From positions 1 to 55,659 of the forward strand of contig NZ_QCZG01000027.1 of the NCBI RefSeq assembly GCF_003097615.1: DNA of 55,659 nucleotides, read 5' to 3'. The notes beneath the pieces were generated by a model. It was not told the DNA's origin and did not search any database. It saw nothing but the letters and a program-made list of their open reading frames with translations. Shown here piece after piece: positions 9,163-15,769 of the stretch (position 1 is the stretch's first letter; every line of letters starts with the position of its first letter). The DNA is from Pueribacillus theae. Lineage in GTDB: Bacteria; Bacillota; Bacilli; Bacillales; UBA6769. The position numbers and the translations under genes were made by a program.

Positions 9163-10050
9163 ATGATTACAATAAAAAATGTCAGTAAAGTGTACGGCAA
9201 AATTCAAGCATTGCAATCAATTGATCTGTCGATCCCGGACGGCGTTTGTTACGGTTTGGTCGGCCCAAACGGTGCCGGAAAATCAACCTTGATGAAAATA
9301 TTGGCAGGTATTGTGAAAGATTACAATGGCTCGCTAAATTTTTCGAAAAAGAACACTTCCCTTGGCTACGTGCCACAAGATATATGTTTGGAAGAAACAT
9401 TATCAGCTTTCGCGAACATCAATTTTTACGGAAAAATTTACGGGTTAAAAGGACAAAAACTTGCCCACAGGGTAAAAGCGGTCTTCGATGAAATTGGATT
9501 AACAGACCGCGCAAAATCAAAGGTAAAAACTTTTTCCGGCGGAATGAAACGGCGCCTCAATATTGGCTGCGCCCTTCTGCATGAACCGGATATCGTTATC
9601 ATGGATGAGCCGACAGTCGGTGTCGATCCACAATCCCGAAGGCATATTTTTCAACTTATTCACTCATTAAAAAAACAAGGAAAAACGATCATTTACGCCA
9701 GCCATTATATGGAAGAAATCGAAACCCTTTGCGATCATGTCGCATTTATTGACAATGGCAAGTTGATTGAACAAGGGAGCGTAACCGAACTGCTCAGCCG
9801 CTATGCGAAACCAGAGGTATTTATTAAAGGCGATATTCCTCGAGCTTGGCTTGGCACGGAGCAGACCGTTCAACATAAAGACGGCGGATGGATCCTAGCT
9901 ACGCCAAATCCGCTCGAAACATTGGCTGACCTTGCCACACGCTGTAAAAAGCAAAACATCATCCCAGTTCAACTCTCATTAATGCAACCCCGATTGGAAG
10001 ATGTTTTCTTTTCATTAACCGGAACGGCTTTACGCGATAACGCTTCATAA
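9163..10050 (+). CDS. ABC transporter ATP-binding protein
   Basis: 295-residue nucleotide-binding subunit of an ABC-2 type exporter. Walker A GPNGAGKST (about residue 35), Q-loop YVPQD, signature FSGGMKRRLNIG, Walker B IVIMDEPTVGVD and switch His in YASHYMEE are all intact. The C-terminal extension ends PRLEDVFFSLTG, as in drug and lantibiotic exporters of the CcmA/NatA group. It forms a unit with the next permease gene and the preceding LytTR/DUF3021 pair. Confidence 0.92.
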   Translation: MITIKNVSKVYGKIQALQSIDLSIPDGVCYGLVGPNGAGKSTLMKILAGIVKDYNGSLNFSKKNTSLGYVPQDICLEETLSAFANINFYGKIYGLKGQKLAHRVKAVFDEIGLTDRAKSKVKTFSGGMKRRLNIGCALLHEPDIVIMDEPTVGVDPQSRRHIFQLIHSLKKQGKTIIYASHYMEEIETLCDHVAFIDNGKLIEQGSVTELLSRYAKPEVFIKGDIPRAWLGTEQTVQHKDGGWILATPNPLETLADLATRCKKQNIIPVQLSLMQPRLEDVFFSLTGTALRDNAS

Positions 10051-10065
10051 GGAGAGGTGAAAATA

Positions 10066-10806
10066 ATGTGGGCTGTAGCAGAAATTGAAACGAAAAAGCA
10101 GTTGCAGGACAAATCATTATTATTTTGGACACTGCTTTTACCCATCATTTTTATTGTTGGATTTATGGCAATTTTCAGTTCAAATGCACCAGATAAAACA
10201 GCGGTAGCCAATCAAATTATCACAGGCTTTAGCGTCTTTTTTTCGATATTTATTATCATTTCCATGACGATCAGCTTCGTGAAAGACCGAGAAAGAGGAT
10301 TCGTCGCACGCCTTGCCAGCACCCCATTAACGCCCGGCGGGTACTTCATAGGAAAATGGCTTCCATTCGTTGCCATTGTCATTGGACAGATTGCTGTATT
10401 AGCCGCTGTCGGAATCATTGCCTATGACATGACGATTGTTCAACCATTTCTCTACTTTCTTATCGTCGTCCTGCTTGCAGTGATGGTTACCTCCTGGGGT
10501 TTGGCGATTGCTGTTTTCTCAAAAACAGAAAACACCGGCATCGTTATGACGCAAATCATCGCCTTTGCAGGTGCCATTCTTGGCGGCCTATGGATGCCTT
10601 ACGAAATATTGCCTGGCATCATTCAAACGATCGGCAAATTTTTACCCCAATATTGGACACATCAAGCTCTTCTGTCTACCGTCTCGGAACAATCAAGTGG
10701 AGTAAACATTGGCGTAGCATTGCTCATCCTGCTAGCTTATACATTGCTAGGCTTCGCCTTGGCATTTGCCGGCTACCGGAAATTTTTGCGTACTTCAAAG
10801 AGCTAA
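10066..10806 (+). CDS. ABC-2 type permease
   Basis: 246-residue membrane subunit with six predicted helices (about 20-40, 52-72, 97-120, 125-150, 157-178, 215-240). The cytoplasmic KDRERGFVARLASTP motif after helix 2 is typical of ABC-2 permeases. I prefer ATG 10066 to the GTG at 10057, because GGAGAGG then lies 8 nt upstream. It is the last gene of the LytTR-DUF3021-ABC operon; substrate unknown. Confidence 0.87.
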   Translation: MWAVAEIETKKQLQDKSLLFWTLLLPIIFIVGFMAIFSSNAPDKTAVANQIITGFSVFFSIFIIISMTISFVKDRERGFVARLASTPLTPGGYFIGKWLPFVAIVIGQIAVLAAVGIIAYDMTIVQPFLYFLIVVLLAVMVTSWGLAIAVFSKTENTGIVMTQIIAFAGAILGGLWMPYEILPGIIQTIGKFLPQYWTHQALLSTVSEQSSGVNIGVALLILLAYTLLGFALAFAGYRKFLRTSKS

Positions 10807-10817
10807 GCATGTAAAAA

Positions 10818-10865
10818 AGCTGTTCCTTTGTCAGGATCATCGAACAAAGGAACAGCTGTTGTTTG
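10818..10865. terminator. terminator after the ABC operon
   Basis: 14-bp perfect stem AGCTGTTCCTTTGT / ACAAAGGAACAGCT with a 12-nt loop. On the minus strand it would also end the convergent reading frames. Confidence 0.8.
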
Positions 10866-10866
10866 T

Positions 10867-11001
10867 TTATTTTGCTTGTATAACCGCATCACTTGAAACA
10901 ATATATTCCGGTCTCGTCTTTCCGCCTGAAAACGGCTCGACCCGGATTGTTACGGCAGCTTTAACACTCTTGCCCCTTGGACATGTTTTTGCAACTCGTT
11001 T
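10867..11001 (-). pseudogene. coding-like fragment, C-terminal remnant
   Basis: An open frame of 44 codons without a usable start. It reads KRVAKTCPRGKSVKAAV then TIRVEPFSGGKTRPEYIVSS and ends DAVIQAK. It overlaps the 3' end of the nuclease-like gene in another frame and stops next to a terminator stem. The composition looks like real protein, so it may be the remnant of a gene or an out-of-frame tail. I do not recognise a family. Confidence 0.35.
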
Positions 11002-11465
11002 CGATTAACCAGCCGCCCGACAGTAATATAATGCCCATCCCCGACAGGTGTTGAAGTCTCCCTTTCCTTGAAGTGATGGAGATTTCTAATAAACCAATCC
11101 CTCGTTCTCGGCATCGGGAGGACATGGAGCTCTTTTTCATCCACAAAATAATAAAAAACATAGTCCGCTTCGGTATACATAAAACATCCAGGCGTATTTT
11201 TCTTTTTATTGCTGATTGTCTCCAAGAAATAGTTTCCTGTTCTGTAATAACGATCGCCTTTTACTTCAATCGTTATTGTCCTTTTGCTGCCGTCTCGATT
11301 CTGCTTTATCCACAATAGGTCAATATCTTTCAGTTGGTAATCTTCATCGTTCTCAACATTCATGACATCAATCGTTTCCTCAAATGTTTTTAACCATTGC
11401 TCAATATCCTTCGCTGCAGCATCGGCAATGTCTAAAGTGTCTCTCATGCTGTACTTCTTAATCAT
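10950..11465 (-). CDS. hypothetical protein with PD-(D/E)xK-nuclease-like motif
   Basis: 171 residues from ATG 11465, which has GGGAGGGGG 7 nt upstream. At about residues 45-70, a D (KDIDLLWIKQ) followed by TITIEVKGDRY gives the D...ExK spacing of PD-(D/E)xK nucleases, on predicted beta strands. FLETISNKKKNTPGCFMYT, then ADYVFYYFVD, continues a restriction-endonuclease-like core. No methylase or other restriction partner adjoins. The start overlaps the end of a type-I-toxin-like small ORF. Function unknown; nuclease assignment is inference from the motif only. Confidence 0.55.
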   Translation of the reverse strand: MIKKYSMRDTLDIADAAAKDIEQWLKTFEETIDVMNVENDEDYQLKDIDLLWIKQNRDGSKRTITIEVKGDRYYRTGNYFLETISNKKKNTPGCFMYTEADYVFYYFVDEKELHVLPMPRTRDWFIRNLHHFKERETSTPVGDGHYITVGRLVNRNELQKHVQGARVLKLP

Positions 11466-11568
11466 TCCGAATCCCCCTCCCATAAAAAAATTGTAGCTTA
11501 ATGACTGGCAATCCTATCAAAACTAAGTTTGAAGCGAGTGCCGCCATCATTGCTTTATATGCCGTCAT
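11458..11568 (-). CDS. 36-residue ORF resembling the N-terminus of TxpA/BsrG-type toxins
   Basis: The ORF begins MTAYKAMMAALASNLVLIG and has a very strong ribosome site (GGGAGGTGG, 4-5 nt from ATG). The pattern M-(S/T)-x-Y-x-(A/S)-x-M followed by a hydrophobic stretch is that of BsrG/TxpA/BsrE type I toxins. The usual Lys-rich tail is replaced by KLQFFYGRGIRND. The last codons overlap the start of the nuclease-like gene (ATGATTAA), so translation may be coupled. It is either a toxin relic, a leader peptide, or both. Confidence 0.45.
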   Translation of the reverse strand: MTAYKAMMAALASNLVLIGLPVIKLQFFYGRGIRND

Positions 11569-11939
11569 TTTTACCACCTCCCTTCTTTGGGAGATGGCCA
11601 ACCGCCCATCCTGCTTATAACGTTGCTGCCCTCATTTTAGCATTAATTGGAATACTGTACATTTATTGTTAGAGATGGTGGTGTGGTTTGGGATAATAGT
11701 GAGGATGACATTTATCATGATTTATATTGACACATGAGAGTGTTAATCCTTAAAATTATTGAAAGACCTTGTAAATGATTATATAATCCTTTCAACAGTA
11801 AAATGAAATGTAAAAGGTTTAAAAACCGTTTTGGAAAAACCCTTCAATATACAACAAAAGTGACGACCATAGCATTCGCATTCTAAAAACTCGAAGTAAT
11901 CGTTCTAACCCTTTATGAATGGCATTTCATCTCTAACTC

Positions 11940-11968
11940 TTGAAGATTCTAAGGGTTCAGGGTATAAT
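11940..11968 (+). promoter_or_regulatory. promoter of the putative antitoxin RNA
   Basis: TTGAAG (11940-11945), 17-nt spacer, TATAAT (11963-11968). It points into the 3' end of the toxin relic from downstream, exactly where RatA/SR4-type antitoxin promoters sit. Confidence 0.65.
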
Positions 11969-11974
11969 TTCATT

Positions 11975-12130
11975 AGAATAACATAAAGATAAAAAAGAAC
12001 CGAGTGCTGTAACACTCGGTCGCGCAACTACATGCCGCAACAAGAGCGGCTGACCAAGAAATCTAAGTATTTACAGAAAAAGTAACTACCCATTATCCGT
12101 TGGTCGCGGCTGGGCGGTTACTTTTTTCTG
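11975..12130 (+). ncRNA. putative RatA/SR4-type antisense antitoxin RNA
   Basis: About 155 nt from the promoter at 11940-11968 to an intrinsic terminator at 12074-12130 (AGTAAC-CCCA paired with TGGG-GTTACT, then a T-run). The transcript is antisense to the 3' untranslated end of the toxin relic on the minus strand. This architecture, with toxin and antitoxin converging and sharing their 3' ends, is that of the txpA/ratA and bsrG/SR4 families. The antitoxin half looks intact while the toxin ORF is broken. Expression is inferred. Confidence 0.55.
11991..12020 (-). terminator. terminator of the toxin mRNA relic
   Basis: Minus-strand stem CCGAGTG / CACTCGG with loop TTACAG, followed by TTCTTTTTT. 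It ends the toxin-type transcript reading from 12192. Confidence 0.7.
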
Positions 12131-12192
12131 TGTTTGACGACCACAACAATTGTAAGAACTCCTATCAAAACTAACCTTAAAGTAGTACTTGT
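12118..12192 (-). pseudogene. C-terminal relic of a type I toxin (TxpA/BsrG type)
   Basis: The reading frame has 24 codons ending LVLIGVLTIVVVVKHRKK, a single hydrophobic helix with a basic tail. This is the hallmark of holin-like type I toxins. The frame starts right after an in-frame TAA and has no start codon, so the N-terminus is lost. The stretch encoding LVLIG is shared in DNA with the small ORF at 11458-11568, showing that the two are related copies. The downstream 3' UTR, its terminator and the antisense RNA unit remain. Confidence 0.6.
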
Positions 12193-12279
12193 TTATATCC
12201 AATCCTACAGAAATGTACTTTAATCTAACGCTTTAAAATAGTGAATAATTAATCATTATCTCGCCACTACTTCTTTCTT

Positions 12280-13026
12280 TTATTGCATAACAGAAACCAA
12301 TTCAACCGATTGTATTCCTTGTTCTAAAGGTACCTCACACTCAAAGTCTACTTTGACCCACCAGTGCGAATGAGACTTTTCGTTTAAATAGACGACACGA
12401 ACTAAAGGTGACGCACCATTATCTATTAAGGAAAAGATTGCTTGACTATAAAAGTTAGGAACATAGCCAAGTTTTATTCCGCCCGTTGTGTAAATAGCCA
12501 CTGCATTTGGATCATAATCGTTTGTTGGTTCTTGTATTAACTTCAATGAACTATTCTCATTTATCCTGGATGCCCATCCATCAGGTAAATGTTGATGGCG
12601 CATTCCATGAATAAAAAAGCTGGAATGTAATTTTCCATCTTTTTCAAGTCGAAGAGGCTGTTCAAATGAGTACGTATCACTGGCTAATCGTCCACGTGTT
12701 GCTTGAAGTATATCCATTTTACTTGCACTTTCATTTAATCCCAAATCAGTCAAAATAGCATGGAAGTCCGAACGATCAGACGATGGGATACGCCGGTCAA
12801 ATGCTGGAAATAGTGTTTTTGAGCGATATACTTTATCTATTTTTGGAAATGCTGGATGAATCATATAACCACGCTCTATAGCGTCCCCTAGCTTTCGTTT
12901 ACCAAATTGTGTTGATGTATAAACAAATTCATAGTGATCATCATAATGGGAAAGTGTTCCTATATGATAAAAAAGGCGACTATTTTCATCTTGCCAAACA
13001 ACAAGAAGTGTTTTAACCTCACTCAT
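12280..13026 (-). CDS. HipS-like / HIRAN domain protein, partner of a Hip kinase
   Basis: 248 residues. Residues 1-120 resemble the HipA N-terminal subdomain (HipS-like): LLVVWQDENSRLFYHIGTL, GYMIHPAFPKIDKVY, LFPAFDRRIP and DILQATRGRLASDTYSF. Residues about 135-235 are a HIRAN domain, seen in FFIHGMRHQHLPDGW, LKLIQEPTNDYDPNAVAIY and KLGYVPNFYSQAI. HIRAN domains bind DNA ends. The start overlaps the kinase gene by 8 nt. In HipBST systems the separate HipS protein neutralises the kinase; here that role is inferred, with HIRAN a possible DNA-damage sensor. Confidence 0.72.
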   Translation of the reverse strand: MSEVKTLLVVWQDENSRLFYHIGTLSHYDDHYEFVYTSTQFGKRKLGDAIERGYMIHPAFPKIDKVYRSKTLFPAFDRRIPSSDRSDFHAILTDLGLNESASKMDILQATRGRLASDTYSFEQPLRLEKDGKLHSSFFIHGMRHQHLPDGWASRINENSSLKLIQEPTNDYDPNAVAIYTTGGIKLGYVPNFYSQAIFSLIDNGASPLVRVVYLNEKSHSHWWVKVDFECEVPLEQGIQSVELVSVMQ

Positions 13027-13900
13027 AACATTCTCCCTCCTTTTGAATCCACTCCAAAATTTTTTCCCTTCGATATGGTACTATAAGCTTTAACCAATTC
13101 TTTTGTACCTCACTTAATAATTCAAGCGATTGAATGAACTGTTTATATCTATCCAAGTCAAAATTCTTCAGTCTTTTTACACTATTCGCTAATTCATTAG
13201 AATAATGAATTTGAATATATGCCAGTAAATCCCTTGCTTTTACATATTTTCTTTCAAACAATCCAGCTTTTACTTTTGTATTTCTTACATATTTATTCAG
13301 CTTTGCAACATCTGAAACCATTTCCATTAGTTTTTCATCTTCAAATCGAAAGCCAAGTGAAGCACCATTATCATATATTGGTGAAAATTTTACTTCTGTA
13401 TCAAAATATAAAATTAACCAGTTAAAAGGATGTCGATCTTGATTGCCAATAAGAATATCAAAAACCAGCATATTAAGGAACTGCTCTTTAATAGTTGCCC
13501 AATACTCAAGCTTGCTAATCATTTGAAATCCAGCGTCAATAAGATCGATATTTTTTAAACGGGACTCTTGTAATTCATTATATCCTTCAACTAAACTTGT
13601 TAAAAGGACACCGCCCTCTTCATACATTTTCGCTCCGAATTCATCGACAAAATTCCGAAGCAAACAACCTCTTCTTCCATTTCTAATTACGATTTCAACC
13701 TTCATCATTTCTAAGCCGAAAATCGTGCCGATTTGAGCTGCAACAAATTCAGTAATATCTTCCCAAGAAACACCAACTTTAACCTTTCTTGGATATTTAA
13801 TTAAATATTTCAATTGATTTGGGGACTTGAGTTCTTCCTTTTCCAGCGTACTTTTACCACCGTAACCAATGTGTTCCCAATCACTAACATCCTTCAACAT
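13019..13900 (-). CDS. HipA/HipT-like serine/threonine kinase (core domain only)
   Basis: 293 residues lacking the HipA N-terminal subdomain, which is encoded by the next gene. It has a Gly-rich loop IGYGGKST (residues 11-18), an ATP-anchoring Lys in YLIKYP (about 35), the catalytic loop IGNQDRHPFN with Asp155 and Asn160, and metal-binding Asp177 in SPIYDNGAS. This matches HipA's GNGDAHAKN...YD layout, so the enzyme should be active. Known Hip kinases phosphorylate aminoacyl-tRNA synthetases and block translation. No HTH antitoxin (HipB) is present. AAAAGGGA precedes ATG. Confidence 0.75.
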   Translation of the reverse strand: MLKDVSDWEHIGYGGKSTLEKEELKSPNQLKYLIKYPRKVKVGVSWEDITEFVAAQIGTIFGLEMMKVEIVIRNGRRGCLLRNFVDEFGAKMYEEGGVLLTSLVEGYNELQESRLKNIDLIDAGFQMISKLEYWATIKEQFLNMLVFDILIGNQDRHPFNWLILYFDTEVKFSPIYDNGASLGFRFEDEKLMEMVSDVAKLNKYVRNTKVKAGLFERKYVKARDLLAYIQIHYSNELANSVKRLKNFDLDRYKQFIQSLELLSEVQKNWLKLIVPYRREKILEWIQKEGECYE

Positions 13901-14114
13901 GATTACCGTCCCTTTTAAGATACTTATGTTAAGGTTATCATATAAAGTGAAATAAACATATAGTCTTTACTTATGCACTCGATTCTACAGATATGGAAGC
14001 TCATTAGTTCAACAATTATTCCACCCTTGAATTTGATTTTTCTTTCGTATTGTAACCATTGTGCGAATGTCTCAATATACAAAGGTCATTCACTTCCAAT
14101 ACTGAATGAATGCA

Positions 14115-14154
14115 TAATAAAACAGCCATTGACCCTGATTAAGGATCATTGGCT
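14115..14154 (-). terminator. hairpin with T-run, minus strand
   Basis: The region 13901-14223 holds no convincing gene. AGCCAATGATCCT pairs with AGGGTCAATGGCT (two mismatches), followed on the minus strand by GTTTTATTATG. It could terminate transcripts from the small minus-strand gene at 14556-14843 before they reach the kinase gene. Confidence 0.45.
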
Positions 14155-14223
14155 ATTAATGTTGAAATTGAATGTAGTGGAGACTGACCAAAATGCCATC
14201 ATTCGGATAAGGAGGCTGCTTTT

Positions 14224-14475
14224 ATGAAAAAATTTGACGGAAATATCGCAAAAGTTATGAAAGAAATTATCAGCGATGGAGAAACAGTCATTGAAATAGA
14301 CGGAAAGAAGTATCACTTTTCTTTAATTGAAGAACCGGAAACAACAGTTTCAGAAGATATCGAATACGACCTGGATTTAAAACAAAAATTACTTCAAGCA
14401 AAAAAGGACATATTGGATGGAAAAACTTACACATCAGAAAAAGTCATTGAAATGATTCAGCAAGGTAAATTATAA
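14224..14475 (+). CDS. type II antitoxin-like protein
   Basis: 83-residue acidic protein. The N-terminus (MKKFDGNIAKVMKEI, then SDGETVIEIDGKKYHFSLIEE) forms a small beta unit. The C-terminus (DLKQKLLQAKKDILDGKTY, then TSEKVIEMIQQGKL) resembles toxin-neutralising tails of RelB/ParD-type antitoxins. AAGGAGG-type SD upstream. The next codon after the stop is the ATG of a truncated RelE/ParE-type toxin, which fixes the assignment better than the sequence itself does. Confidence 0.6.
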   Translation: MKKFDGNIAKVMKEIISDGETVIEIDGKKYHFSLIEEPETTVSEDIEYDLDLKQKLLQAKKDILDGKTYTSEKVIEMIQQGKL

Positions 14476-14559
14476 ATGAAGTTGGAATGGACAGAACAAG
14501 CCTTAAAAGTTTTAATAATATCTTTAAATTTCAGAATTGCCACTAAAAATCTCGATTAA
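14476..14559 (+). pseudogene. truncated RelE/ParE-type toxin
   Basis: It starts directly after the antitoxin stop and begins MKLEWTEQALKVL, the conserved N-terminal strand and helix of RelE/ParE toxins. After 13 residues the sequence diverges and ends at residue 27, against a usual length of about 90-110. The toxin is thus dead or nearly so, and the antitoxin gene has survived it. Confidence 0.6.
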
Positions 14560-14843
14560 AAAATCTTTTTCATATTGATGTTGGAAAGTTTTTTAGATAT
14601 TTCAGGAATATATTTTTCTAATGCATAATCTATATTGTCTCTTAAATTATCTTGCCAATAAGATTCATGACATAAAGATGCCCCTGTTTCAACCGACCAT
14701 CTCCACTCCGGAATACTGACTACATATGAATTTCTACATGTCCCATTAATCATAACATTTTCTGTTATATTAGAAACTACGATATTCACCTTATACGTAT
14801 CGCCTTCCAAGAATAATGGAATAACCTTTACCCTTTCTTCCAT
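14556..14843 (-). CDS. hypothetical protein, 95 residues
   Basis: Soluble protein with a beta-rich N-terminal half (VKVIPLFLEGDTYKVNIVVS), a Trp-rich centre (IPEWRWSVETGASLCHE) and a helical C-terminus (IDYALEKYIPEISKKLSNI). The start has GAGGAAAAGAG upstream. It overlaps the end of the truncated toxin gene on the other strand and lies just beyond the flagellin terminator. Its size and position resemble small immunity or phage-derived proteins, but I do not recognise it. Confidence 0.45.
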   Translation of the reverse strand: MEERVKVIPLFLEGDTYKVNIVVSNITENVMINGTCRNSYVVSIPEWRWSVETGASLCHESYWQDNLRDNIDYALEKYIPEISKKLSNINMKKIF

Positions 14844-14868
14844 CTCTTTTCCTCACTTTCAATAAATT

Positions 14869-14897
14869 CAAAAGAGACCCTAGCAAAGCTAGAGTCC
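14869..14897 (-). terminator. terminator of the flagellin transcript
   Basis: Minus-strand stem GACTCTAGC / GCTAGGGTC with a TTT loop, then TCTTTT. It lies 16 nt after the stop codon of the third flagellin exon, so the transcription unit extends past both introns. Confidence 0.75.
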
Positions 14898-14912
14898 CAT
14901 TCAAATGTAATA

Positions 14913-14957
14913 TTAACGAAGAAGTTGTAGTACGCCTTGTGGAGTTTGGTTGGCTTG
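14913..14957 (-). other. hag: flagellin 3' exon (alternative C-terminus)
   Basis: Encodes QANQTPQGVLQLLR and a stop, the universal C-terminal end of Bacillus flagellins. It follows the group I intron core at 14989-15240 and precedes the terminator. The open frame extends upstream as DIAAK, which is not flagellin-like, so the splice junction should lie at or near the CAA at 14957. The same peptide end, in different codons, also closes the middle exon at 15289-15402. Confidence 0.6.
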
Positions 14958-15288
14958 CTTTGCCGCTATGTCTTTCGATCATAGAATAGACTATATCTTC
15001 ACCCTATATGTTTGATAGGGGCTGGGCACTTCGAATGATTTTCATCACCCTACGAATCTCATTACCGTAGCTTTTCGCGTTAGGTAGTACATTCTAGTCG
15101 TTGAACGTTCTCCAAGATTTCTCTACAGGAGCTTCGCTGCTGATTGTCCATTGTTTCATTGTCTTGTTTTTCAAACCGTCACGTTTACCGTTTCCAGTTT
15201 CGTTGTGGTACAAGACACTTTAGGATGTTCCAGCAATTCACCCAGTTATGTTCTAACCTGTTACCAGATTAGACGCCCGTTCACAACA
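14958..15288 (-). ncRNA. group I intron 2 in the flagellin gene
   Basis: Minus-strand group I core: P element GAATTGCTGGAAC (15227-15240), Q element AATCAGCAGC (around 15136-15146), R element GTTCAACGACTA (15095-15106) and S element AAGATATAGTC (14989-14999), giving P7 as GACTA/TAGTC. The 5' part has a P2-like stem (GTTGTG / CATAAC). About 330 nt, no homing endonuclease ORF. Boundaries are approximate: the 5' site may lie inside the preceding exon, since that exon carries its own stop. Confidence 0.75.
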
Positions 15289-15402
15289 TTACCTTAGAAG
15301 TTGTAATACTCCTTGAGGGCTTTGTTGTGCTTGAGCTAACATTGCTTGTGCCGCTTGAGTTAGGATGTTGTTCTTCGTGAACTCCATCATCTCTTTCGCC
15401 AT
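15289..15402 (-). CDS. hag: flagellin middle exon (C-terminal D0 helix)
   Basis: Encodes MAKEMMEFTKNNILTQAA, then QAMLAQAQQSPQGVLQLLR and TAA, the complete C-terminal D0 helix of flagellin. It has no promoter or ribosome site of its own and lies between two group I intron cores. Joining it to exon 1 restores the consensus IRDVD-MAKEMM and a 454-residue flagellin. A G immediately precedes ATG 15402, as required at a group I 3' splice site. Confidence 0.8.
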   Translation of the reverse strand: MAKEMMEFTKNNILTQAAQAMLAQAQQSPQGVLQLLR

Positions 15403-15769
15403 CGTGCGAACATTTGCTTTCACAAGTGACTAGACTATATCTTCACCCTCTAGCAATCTAGTAGGGGTCGGGCACTTCGGATTCCAAGGGTTTGCGACTT
15501 CCTTGTTCACCTATGGATTTCATCATCTTGAGCTAAAAGCTTTTAGATGGTATATCCTAGTCGTTGAACCTTCGCCAGGCTTTCGCCACAGGCGCTTGGC
15601 TGCTGATTGCCCAATCTCATCTTTTTTCAAACCTTCACGATTGTCGTTTCCGACTTCGTTGTGGTAAGACAAGCTCTAAGGGGGTTCCAGCAATTCACCC
15701 GATCATAATCACTAACCGTTACCAGTTAGGACGACTATACCTCATACTGCTTTAAGCAGCTTCGGTATG
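15403..15769 (-). ncRNA. group I intron 1 in the flagellin gene
   Basis: Minus-strand core: P GAATTGCTGGAACC (15683-15696), Q AATCAGCAGCC (15598-15608), R GTTCAACGACTA (15558-15569), S AAGATATAGTC (15433-15443), with P7 GACTA/TAGTC. A P2-like stem (ATAGTC / GATTAT) lies near the 5' end. About 367 nt without an endonuclease gene. The likely 5' site is after the GAT of RDVD, where the exon ends in U as group I introns require; I could not confirm a canonical P1. Without splicing, translation adds HTEAA and stops. Group I introns in flagellin genes are known from thermophilic Bacillaceae. Confidence 0.85.

Noticed and set aside
11559..11672. Plus-strand 37-codon ORF ending in a hydrophobic stretch (AYNVAALILALIGILYIYC), antisense to the toxin-like ORF
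   Set aside because: No ribosome site before its ATG, and it overlaps the minus-strand ORF that has a very strong one. Hydrophobic chance frame cannot be excluded.
13973..14227. 84-codon plus-strand ORF before the antitoxin gene
   Set aside because: No ribosome site, atypical composition, and it contains the hairpin at 14115-14154.
15564..15755. Plus-strand ORF across group I intron 1
   Set aside because: It is antisense to the conserved intron core and has no ribosome site; not an endonuclease.
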